A stretch of DNA of 64,000 nt from Pseudomonas lutea (GTDB lineage Bacteria; Pseudomonadota; Gammaproteobacteria; Pseudomonadales; Pseudomonadaceae), in NCBI RefSeq assembly GCF_000759445.1, contig NZ_JRMB01000002.1, positions 744,001 through 808,000 of the forward strand. Reading direction: 5' to 3'. Shown here in pieces: positions 57,858 through 64,000 of the stretch (positions within the stretch are counted from its first letter, which is position 1; the number at the start of each line of letters is the position of its first letter). The notes under the pieces are model-generated. The model saw only the letters and a list, made by a program, of their open reading frames with translations. It did not search any database and was not told where the DNA came from. A program made the translations under genes and the position numbers.

Positions 57858-57993
57858 GTCATGAACTCCAGGCTAGCGGATGTGGTCACCCGTTCAGGCG
57901 CTTTCACACGGCGGCGATCATCGCGAGGCTCAGACACGAGCGTCGGCAAGCGCTTGATTTTCAGCCAGTTGTGACGGCTAGACGAGTTTCTAT

Positions 57994-58008
57994 TTGTAGA
58001 TAAACCAA
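57994..58008. promoter_or_regulatory. Degenerate HexR-like site on the edd side
   Basis: TTGT-N7-CCAA differs by one base from the TTGT-N7-ACAA pattern described for HexR in P. putida. It lies about 140 bp before the edd start. Weak, pattern-based call. Confidence 0.35.
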
Positions 58009-58055
58009 AATACTGCCACTAAAAGGGGTTGTTTTCTATTTTTATGAGAATAATC

Positions 58056-58070
58056 TTGTAATTCCAACAA
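58056..58070. promoter_or_regulatory. HexR operator before gapA
   Basis: TTGT-N7-ACAA (58056-58059 and 58067-58070) agrees fully with the pattern described for HexR in P. putida, 21 bp before the gapA ATG. The overlapping AACAACAAATT (58066-58076) also resembles an Hfq/Crc CA motif. Confidence 0.55.
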
Positions 58071-58091
58071 CAAATTCTTGAGGACGGGTGT

Positions 58092-59093
58092 ATGACTCTC
58101 CGCATCGCAATCAATGGCTTTGGCCGCATCGGCCGCAACGTCCTACGCGCACTCTATACCCAAGGCTACCGTCAAGACCTGCAAGTCGTCGCCATCAACG
58201 ATCTGGGCGACAGCGAGATCAACGCCCATCTTCTGAAATTCGATACCGTGCACGGCCCCTTCGATGGCACCGTCGAGCACGATGACCAGAGCTTGACTGT
58301 CAATGGTGACCGCATCGCCGTCAGCGCCATTCGCAACCCTGCCGAGCTGCCGTGGAAATCCCTGGACATCGACGTGGTGTTTGAATGCACCGGCCTGTTC
58401 ACGGATCGCAACAAAGCGGCGGCGCATATCACTGCCGGAGCCAAGAAGGTCATTATCTCGGCCCCGGCCAAAGGCGCCGACGCGACCATCGTCTACGGCG
58501 TTAACCATGACGTGCTGCGTCAGTCGCATCAGGTCATCTCCAATGCGTCATGCACCACCAACTGCCTGGCTCCGGTGGCGCAGGTATTGAACCGTGAACT
58601 GGGCATCGAAAGCGGTTTGATGACCACCATCCATGCCTACACCAATGACCAAAACCTCATCGACGTTTACCACACCGACCCATACCGGGCGCGCTCGGCC
58701 ACCCAGTCGATGATTCCGAGCAAGACAGGCGCTGCTGAAGCCGTTGGCCTGGTATTGCCGGAACTGGCGGGCAAGCTGACCGGTATGGCGGTTCGCGTGC
58801 CGGTGATCAACGTGTCACTGGTCGACCTGACGATTCAGCTCAAGCGCGATGCGACGGCCGAAGAAGTGAACGCGATCATGAAAGAGGCCGCGCAGCACTC
58901 GAAAATCCTCGGCTACAACACCCTGCCGCTGGTCTCCCACGATTTCAATCACAACCCGCTGTCGTCCATCTTCGATGCCAACCACACCAAAGTCAGCGGT
59001 GGCCTGCTGAAAGTACTGGCCTGGTATGACAACGAATGGGGTTTCTCCAACCGCATGCTCGACAACTGCCTTGCGCTGATGAATGCCGAGTAA
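58092..59093 (+). CDS. gapA: Glyceraldehyde-3-phosphate dehydrogenase, type I
   Basis: GapA oxidises glyceraldehyde 3-phosphate with NAD and phosphate. The 333-aa protein has the NAD loop [15 protein letters not shown], the catalytic Cys154 in [12 protein letters not shown] and the final [17 protein letters not shown] lies about 8 nt upstream. It is divergent from edd-glk, under probable HexR control, and is followed by a perfect 11-bp hairpin. Confidence 0.97.
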   Translation: MTLRIAINGFGRIGRNVLRALYTQGYRQDLQVVAINDLGDSEINAHLLKFDTVHGPFDGTVEHDDQSLTVNGDRIAVSAIRNPAELPWKSLDIDVVFECTGLFTDRNKAAAHITAGAKKVIISAPAKGADATIVYGVNHDVLRQSHQVISNASCTTNCLAPVAQVLNRELGIESGLMTTIHAYTNDQNLIDVYHTDPYRARSATQSMIPSKTGAAEAVGLVLPELAGKLTGMAVRVPVINVSLVDLTIQLKRDATAEEVNAIMKEAAQHSKILGYNTLPLVSHDFNHNPLSSIFDANHTKVSGGLLKVLAWYDNEWGFSNRMLDNCLALMNAE

Positions 59094-59142
59094 GCAGGTG
59101 ACGCCTGTTTCGCAGGGCAGCGCCTGGTCGTGACGTCGATGT

Positions 59143-59169
59143 CTAAACCGCTGTACGTCAGCGGTTTAG
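59143..59169 (+). terminator. Perfect hairpin after gapA
   Basis: CTAAACCGCTG (59143-59153) pairs with CAGCGGTTTAG (59159-59169) over TACGT. There is no T-run afterwards, so it may be a weak terminator or a 3'-end stabiliser. Confidence 0.5.
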
Positions 59170-59253
59170 GCCGATTCACTCACGCGACAGCGTATGGTTC
59201 TATTGAGGCCGACAGCGAACTCCCGGCGCTTACAATTCTTACCGACCACGGCC

Positions 59254-59287
59254 TTGACCTGACCTACAGATGAGAAGCATTATCATC
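59254..59287 (+). promoter_or_regulatory. Fur-boxed promoter of the ECF sigma factor gene
   Basis: A Fur-box-like GATGAGAAGCATTATCATC (59269-59287; by my count 12 of 19 positions match the consensus) overlaps the -10 of a promoter TTGACC (59254-59259) with an 18-bp spacer and CATTAT. Iron-repressed expression is expected for this class of sigma factor. Confidence 0.6.
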
Positions 59288-59312
59288 TTCTAACTTTTGG
59301 TCGAGCGCTTCC

Positions 59313-59828
59313 GTGACCCAGTCGCATTTCAATACTGTTTTCCTGGCCCGCCGAACCATCCTGCTGCGCACCCTCCAGCGCATGGTCCGCAGCCACACGA
59401 CTGCCGAAGATCTGCTCCAGGAAACCTATCTGCGTGTGGCTCGCGCGCTGGCCGAGCGCGCAATACAGCACCTCGAACCCTTCGTGTTCCAGACAGCGCG
59501 TAACCTGGCGCTGGATTTTCTGCGTGCCCAGCGCATTCATGCCCGAACCCTCGTCGACGATGCGCCGGTGAGCGACATCCATAACGTGGTTGCTCCAAAT
59601 GGCGCTCTGGACGACGCGGCCCACGCCAACCGCTTGCTCGAAGGCCTCAACGCGAGCCTGGAAACGCTCACGCCAAGGCAACAAAGCATCTTCACGCTGA
59701 GTCGGCTCCACGGCGCGAGCTATCTGGAGATTGCAGAGCAGTTGGGCGTTTCCACCAGCACCGTGCAGAAAGAACTCAAGCTGGTCATGGCGCTTTGTCT
59801 CAGTGTGGCCGCGCGTCTGGATCACTGA
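59313..59828 (+). CDS. ECF sigma factor of the iron-starvation (FecI/HasI) type
   Basis: The 171-aa protein has region 2 (HTTAEDLLQETYLRVARAL; FVFQTARNLALDFLRAQR) and region 4 (LTPRQQSIFTLSRLHGASYLEIAEQLGVSTSTVQKELKLVM), the whole of a FecI-type sigma factor. It should transcribe the downstream receptor gene when haem is sensed. The start is GTG at 59313, 26 bp after the Fur box; the Shine-Dalgarno is poor. Gene order sigma, anti-sigma, receptor is canonical for cell-surface signalling. Confidence 0.92.
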   Translation: MTQSHFNTVFLARRTILLRTLQRMVRSHTTAEDLLQETYLRVARALAERAIQHLEPFVFQTARNLALDFLRAQRIHARTLVDDAPVSDIHNVVAPNGALDDAAHANRLLEGLNASLETLTPRQQSIFTLSRLHGASYLEIAEQLGVSTSTVQKELKLVMALCLSVAARLDH

Positions 59829-59903
59829 TCCCGCCGTCAAAATCGTCAGCCCTGTGTTGCTGACGCTACACTGCCGCCAAAATCGTCGCCCCGAGGACGC
59901 TTC

Positions 59904-60869
59904 TTGAAGCCACCACAATCAAACCGCAACCCTCAGGCCGAAGCCTCTCACCCTGCCGATGCGATGGATCAGGCGCTGACCTGGCTGATTGAGCTGGAGG
60001 TGGCCGATGCCGAGCAGCACGCGCGTTTTGAGGCCTGGCTCGACGCAGATCCCGCGAATCGTGGTGCCTTTGCAAAAGCCAGGGCGGTGTGGCATTCGCA
60101 GCCGGTGCTCGACGCCGCGAAGATGCTATCTGCTCCTGAAAAATCAGGCGTGCCGGCACGCAGTCGCAAGACCTGGCTGCCTGTGGCGACGGCCGCGTTG
60201 GTACTCCTCGGCGTGTTCTTGTTCAGCGACCTGCCCTTGCGCGTTCGGGCCGATCATCTGACGGTCGCAGGCGAACGGCAGCACTTGGCGCTTACAAACG
60301 GTTCGAAGGTGCTACTCAATACCCAATCGGCGTTATCCAGCGCACCTGGCAACGGCGTTCTGCTGGCGCGCCTGCTGCAAGGCGAAGCGTTTTTCGACGT
60401 GCCTGACAGCAAGAGCATGCCGCTGGAAGTGCAAGCCGGCCCTGCACGTATGCACGGAGCAGGCACAGCATTTGCCGTGCGCTATCTGGATGGAGTCGCG
60501 CAGATTCAAGTCCAGCGCGGCGACGTAAGGGTGCAGGCGATGCGCGGCGATGCCGACGTAAATCTGGTTGCCGGAGACAGCCTTCGCGTCGGCCCCGAAG
60601 GTTTCGGGTTGCCGGAGAAGTCCGACCAACGCAAAAGCCTGGCGTGGGTGCAGGGCCGGCTAATCGTCGAAAACTGCCCACTGGCCGAGGTGCTGACCGA
60701 GTTGCGACGCTATTACCCCGGCTGGATCATCAGCACCAACCGTTCGCTCGACCGGGTAGCCGTGACCGGTAATTACCGGTTGGACAGCCCTCTGGACATC
60801 GTTCGCTCACTGGCGCATATCACTTCCGCCCACCTGCACGAGCTTCCGGCACTGCTGATTCTGAACTGA
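59904..60869 (+). CDS. FecR-like anti-sigma factor / sigma regulator (HasS/FecR type)
   Basis: The 321-aa protein has an N-terminal sigma-binding DUF4880 segment (about 15-65; LTWLIELEVADAEQHARFEAWLDADPANRGAFAKARAVW), one membrane helix (about 90-108; WLPVATAALVLLGVFLF) and a periplasmic FecR domain (about 120-225), with a C-terminal STN-like part that contacts the receptor. I chose TTG at 59904 because GAGGA lies 7 nt upstream; ATG 59964 is within the sigma-binding region and would truncate it. Confidence 0.85.
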   Translation: MKPPQSNRNPQAEASHPADAMDQALTWLIELEVADAEQHARFEAWLDADPANRGAFAKARAVWHSQPVLDAAKMLSAPEKSGVPARSRKTWLPVATAALVLLGVFLFSDLPLRVRADHLTVAGERQHLALTNGSKVLLNTQSALSSAPGNGVLLARLLQGEAFFDVPDSKSMPLEVQAGPARMHGAGTAFAVRYLDGVAQIQVQRGDVRVQAMRGDADVNLVAGDSLRVGPEGFGLPEKSDQRKSLAWVQGRLIVENCPLAEVLTELRRYYPGWIISTNRSLDRVAVTGNYRLDSPLDIVRSLAHITSAHLHELPALLILN

Positions 60870-60927
60870 GCAAAACTATTTTTACGCGATAGCGACCCGC
60901 CGTACGTCTAGTCATAGCCAATGCAAC

Positions 60928-60945
60928 TGATTCTTATTTGAATCA
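60928..60945. promoter_or_regulatory. Inverted repeat TGATTC-N6-GAATCA before the receptor gene
   Basis: A perfect 6-bp dyad lies 45-62 bp before the receptor ATG. It is a candidate binding site for Fur or another regulator, but it does not match the Fur consensus well. The sigma factor's own promoter could not be defined. Confidence 0.4.
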
Positions 60946-60989
60946 TTCCGCAACACCTAAGACGACCCGCACGCCAGGGAGCGCTATAC

Positions 60990-63587
60990 ATGCTGTCCAC
61001 GTTCAATGCCACCCCACCCGTCTCAACCAGACCCGCTCGCCATCTCGGACTTTCGCTGCTGACGCTGGCTATTTTCAGCGCGGTGATGCACACCCCAAAC
61101 ATCGTCGCCGCCGAGCAACTGGAGCGCGTGGCGGGCAGCTATTCATTTGCGATCAAGCAACAGCCCCTGGCCTCTGCGCTGAACGAGTTCAGCCAGACCA
61201 CCGGTTGGCAGGTGGGGCTATCGGCGGAGTTGGCAGACAACATCACCTCGCCCTCCGTCAGCGGCACCCTTTCCCCGAAGCAGGCGCTTGAGCGCTTACT
61301 GGCCGGCAGTCACCTGGGTTACCGGAACCTGAGCGCCGACAGCGTGGTTTTGGAGCCGCGTGCGGATGGCGCGCTGGCACTGGCGCAAATCACGGTCAGC
61401 GCCACCCGTCAGGCGCAATCAGTCGATTCGGTGCCCAGTACGGTGACGGTGCAGGACCGTGCGGCGCTGGATCGGCGAAACGTCAATACGATCCGTGATC
61501 TGGCACGCGATGAGCCTGGCGTTTCCGTGGGCGGCGCCGGCCAGCGAGCAGGCACCAGCGGTTACAACATTCGCGGCATCGACGGGGACCGAATCCTGAC
61601 TCAGGTGGACGGCGTAGAAGTGCCGGACAACTTTTTCCAGGGCCCGTTTGCCAACACCCATCGCAACTACGTGGACCCGGAGGTCATCAAGCGTGTCGAG
61701 ATCCTGCGCGGCCCTGCATCGGCGCTGTACGGAAGCAGCGCCATTGGCGGTGCGGTCAGCTATTACACGCTTGATCCGGAGGACATCATCAAGCCGGGCA
61801 ACGATGTTGGCGCTCGCCTGAAAACCGGTTACAGCTCGGCGGATAACAGCTGGCTGAATTCATCCACAGTGGCCGGACGCGCAGGCGATTTTGATGCGTT
61901 GCTGCACGTCAGTCAGCGTAACGGGCGGGAGACCGAGTCATACGGCGAGCATCGCGGCACCGGACTGGCGCGCACCGCAGCCAACCCCGAGAACGCCCGC
62001 GCAACGAATGTGCTGGGCAAGCTGGGCTGGAACTACGGCGACACCGACCGCCTTGCTTTCACCTACGAGAAGTACAAGGACGATACCCACACCGACCAGA
62101 AAAGCGTCGTGGGCGGGCCTTTCGGCGGTGGTAGAGCCATGGGCATGTACCGAAGCCGCGAGGGCAACGACGTCGTCACCCGCGAACGTTTCGGGCTGGA
62201 GAACAGCTTCGTCCTGGACACGCTGTTGGCCGACAACGCCCGGTGGAGCCTGAACTACCAGATCGCCAAGACTGATCAAACTACGCTGGAAAGATATTTA
62301 CCCAGCAACCCACGGACCGGTTCGGTTCTGCGTGATGTCTGGCGAACCCGAGACACGCGCTACAAGGAGCGTCAGTGGATCCTCGACGCGCAGCTGGATA
62401 AGGCGTTCGACATCGGCGACGCCCAACACTTGCTGACTTACGGAACCACCCTCAAGCAGCAGAAAGTGACGGGCGAGCGCAGCGGCGCCGGCACCTGCGC
62501 AGCGGTATCGGGTTCATGCACTGTCATCGGCTCGCCGTCAGCGGCCGATCGCCTGAACAGGACCAACGATTTCCCGAACCCGACCATCACCACCTACGCC
62601 CTGTTCGCCCAGGACGAGATCAAATGGGGCGACTGGACATTCATGCCTGGCGCGCGTTACGACTACACCGCCCTCGACCCGCACGCCACGGATGAGTTTC
62701 TTCAGCCGTTTAAGTTGACCAGCAAAGACCAATTCGACGACAGCACCAAAAAATGGCATCGCCTGTCGCCCAAACTGGGGCTGACCTATGCCCTTTCCGA
62801 TGCCTACACCTGGTACGGCCAGTACGCCGAAGGCTTCCGCACGCCGAGCGCCAAAGCGCTGTATGGCCGGTTTGAGAACACAGCAGCGGGCTATCTCGTG
62901 GCGCCCAACCCCGACCTCGAACCGGAGAAGAGCAACAGCTACGAAACCGGCCTGCGCGGGCATTTCGACGAAGGCACGTTTGATCTCGCCGTGTTTTACA
63001 ACAAGTACCGCAATTTCATAAATGAGGACGCGATCATCCCGGCGACGTCTACCTCAATGACGTTCCAGTCCAACAACATCAAGCACGCCACGATCAAGGG
63101 GGTCGAGCTCAAGGGTCGTCTGAACCTGGACAGCTTCGGCGCGCCTGCAGGCCTCTATGCCCGAGGGTCGCTGGCGTACCTGTACGGCCGTAACGACGAC
63201 ACAGGCCAGCCGATCAACAGCATCAATCCACTGACCGGTGTGTTTGGCCTGGGTTATGACCAGGGCAGTTACGGCGGCCTGCTGAACTGGACACTGGTGA
63301 AACGCAAAACGCGGGTGGACAGCAGCAATTACCACGCCCCGGATGGGTCAACCCCGTTCAAGACGCCGGGCTTCGGCCTCGTCGACCTCACCGGCTATTA
63401 CAACGTCACCCAGGACGTCACGGTCAGTGGCGGTCTGTACAACGTTGCGAACAAAAAATACTGGCAGTGGGATGACGTTCGCGGATACGACAGCACCGGC
63501 GAAGCGGGCGCCACTGCCCCTGCCAATCTTGATCGCCTGACGCAGCCAGGCCGCAACTTCGCCGTCAATGTGGTGTGGGCCATCTGA
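60990..63587 (+). CDS. TonB-dependent haem/haemoprotein receptor with N-terminal signalling domain
   Basis: This 865-aa outer-membrane receptor has a signal peptide (about 1-40), a secretin/TonB short N-terminal signalling domain (about 48-125; YSFAIKQQPLASALNEFSQTTGWQVGLS), a TonB box region near ITVSATRQAQ, a plug domain (about 140-260; RGIDGDRILTQVDGVEVPDNFFQGPF), and a 22-strand barrel ending in Ile (VNVVWAI). The FRTP...NPDLEPEKSNSYETGLRG region is the FRAP/NPDL signature of haem receptors. Together with the upstream sigma and anti-sigma genes and downstream haem oxygenase it resembles the HasR/HxuA-type haem uptake systems. Confidence 0.9.
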   Translation: MLSTFNATPPVSTRPARHLGLSLLTLAIFSAVMHTPNIVAAEQLERVAGSYSFAIKQQPLASALNEFSQTTGWQVGLSAELADNITSPSVSGTLSPKQALERLLAGSHLGYRNLSADSVVLEPRADGALALAQITVSATRQAQSVDSVPSTVTVQDRAALDRRNVNTIRDLARDEPGVSVGGAGQRAGTSGYNIRGIDGDRILTQVDGVEVPDNFFQGPFANTHRNYVDPEVIKRVEILRGPASALYGSSAIGGAVSYYTLDPEDIIKPGNDVGARLKTGYSSADNSWLNSSTVAGRAGDFDALLHVSQRNGRETESYGEHRGTGLARTAANPENARATNVLGKLGWNYGDTDRLAFTYEKYKDDTHTDQKSVVGGPFGGGRAMGMYRSREGNDVVTRERFGLENSFVLDTLLADNARWSLNYQIAKTDQTTLERYLPSNPRTGSVLRDVWRTRDTRYKERQWILDAQLDKAFDIGDAQHLLTYGTTLKQQKVTGERSGAGTCAAVSGSCTVIGSPSAADRLNRTNDFPNPTITTYALFAQDEIKWGDWTFMPGARYDYTALDPHATDEFLQPFKLTSKDQFDDSTKKWHRLSPKLGLTYALSDAYTWYGQYAEGFRTPSAKALYGRFENTAAGYLVAPNPDLEPEKSNSYETGLRGHFDEGTFDLAVFYNKYRNFINEDAIIPATSTSMTFQSNNIKHATIKGVELKGRLNLDSFGAPAGLYARGSLAYLYGRNDDTGQPINSINPLTGVFGLGYDQGSYGGLLNWTLVKRKTRVDSSNYHAPDGSTPFKTPGFGLVDLTGYYNVTQDVTVSGGLYNVANKKYWQWDDVRGYDSTGEAGATAPANLDRLTQPGRNFAVNVVWAI

Positions 63588-63596
63588 TCGTCCGCG

Positions 63597-63629
63597 GTCG
63601 TCGGAGCGGTTTTTTTACGCTCCGACGAC
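63597..63629 (+). repeat. 12-bp perfect hairpin between receptor and haem oxygenase genes
   Basis: GTCGTCGGAGCG (63597-63608) pairs with CGCTCCGACGAC (63618-63629) over a nine-base loop that contains seven Ts. With no T-run after the stem it is not a standard terminator; it may stabilise the receptor mRNA 3' end or attenuate transcription into the next gene. Confidence 0.6.
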
Positions 63630-63675
63630 GCTCGTTCGTCTCGTCCACAAGCGCCCCGTCCACAAGGAAGAACAC

Positions 63676-64000
63676 ATGACCACCGAAGCCATTCGCCGCT
63701 CGCAACGACTCAACCAAATCACCCACGCGCCTCATGAACAACTGGACAAGGCCGTCAGAGCCCACGCGCCGTTTGAAACGCTGGCGAGCTATTGCCGATT
63801 CCTCACCGTTCAGTATCTGTTTCAGGCAGAGCTGAAAATCTTGTATACCCAGCCGTTATTGATCGAGCTGATGACCGACCTCCCCGAGCGCTGTCGCGCC
63901 GAACAGGCGAAAGCGGACCTGCAAGACCTCAAGGCCTCCATTCCCGATCCGGTCACTGGCGGCGTCGATGCACCGAGCCTTGCGGAAGCCCTCGGCTGGC
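63676..64000 (+). CDS. hemO: Haem oxygenase (HemO/PigA family), cut by the window end
   Basis: Haem oxygenase opens haem to biliverdin, iron and CO, releasing iron from imported haem. The first 108 codons are present: RSQRLNQITHAPHEQL with the proximal haem ligand His20, YLFQAELKILY, and SLAEALGW just before the edge. These match the P. aeruginosa PigA/HemO pattern. AGGAAG lies about 6 nt before the ATG. The remaining part (around 90 residues in relatives) lies outside. A biliverdin-producing BphO is the alternative. Confidence 0.85.
   Translation, partial: MTTEAIRRSQRLNQITHAPHEQLDKAVRAHAPFETLASYCRFLTVQYLFQAELKILYTQPLLIELMTDLPERCRAEQAKADLQDLKASIPDPVTGGVDAPSLAEALGW

Noticed and set aside
56196..57974. 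Long plus-strand reading frame antisense to edd
   Set aside because: Edd on the opposite strand is full length with all family motifs; high-G+C genes commonly create such antisense frames.

Overview
The window is chromosomal DNA of a fluorescent Pseudomonas. I read it as close to the P. syringae/P. fluorescens part of the genus, from gene order, protein similarity and REP type; species is not decidable by eye. Nearly every gene is a core gene in an order I recognise from Pseudomonas. There is no prophage, insertion sequence, plasmid gene, CRISPR array, tRNA or rRNA. It starts a few bases before, or at, the 5' end of the RNase P RNA gene (minus strand) and ends inside a haem oxygenase gene.

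Region 1 (1-9.8 kb): rsmI, then lpoA-yraN and gmhA-BON lipoprotein (envelope upkeep), then a minus-strand run rplM-rpsI, petA-petB-petC (cytochrome bc1) and sspA-sspB (stringent starvation/ClpXP adaptor). Region 2 (10-16.5 kb): an aldo/keto reductase, a GlxA-type AraC regulator, zapE, trpS with a C-terminal add-on, an alpha/beta hydrolase, a YhcB/ZapG-like protein and a tiny lipoprotein gene with a strong ribosome binding site. Region 3 (16.5-24.8 kb): cysD-cysNC sulfate activation, a Nif3-like protein divergent from algW, and hisG-hisD-hisC. Region 4 (24.9-38.5 kb): murA-ibaG, the mlaFEDCB phospholipid transport operon, divergent kdsD-kdsC-lptC-lptA-lptB, then rpoN-hpf-ptsN-rapZ-ptsO and a membrane diguanylate cyclase.

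Region 5 (38.5-59.1 kb): three accessory genes (DUF2383 protein, DUF3820 protein, class V aminotransferase-like protein), then the full glucose uptake and Entner-Doudoroff region: eda, pgl and zwf, divergent hexR, a hexose-6-phosphate mutarotase, the oprB porin, an ABC sugar transporter (binding protein, two permeases, ATPase), the gtrS/gltR two-component system, glk, edd and divergent gapA. HexR-like operators lie in both divergent promoters, and Hfq/Crc CA motifs precede oprB, gltB and gapA. The region is therefore wired for both specific induction and catabolite repression. Region 6 (59.2-64 kb): a Fur-box-preceded ECF sigma factor, a FecR-like anti-sigma factor, a TonB-dependent haem receptor with a signalling domain, and a haem oxygenase. 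This is a haem-responsive iron acquisition system.

The unexplained material is non-coding. It comprises a roughly 200-bp array with a base motif every 10-11 bp beside gtrS, three arm-inverted arrays of an AAGCTNN heptamer, a cluster of REP elements after hexR, two consecutive terminators downstream of eda, nested inverted repeats between hisG and hisD, and a possible leader peptide in front of sspA. I found no convincing new multi-gene system.
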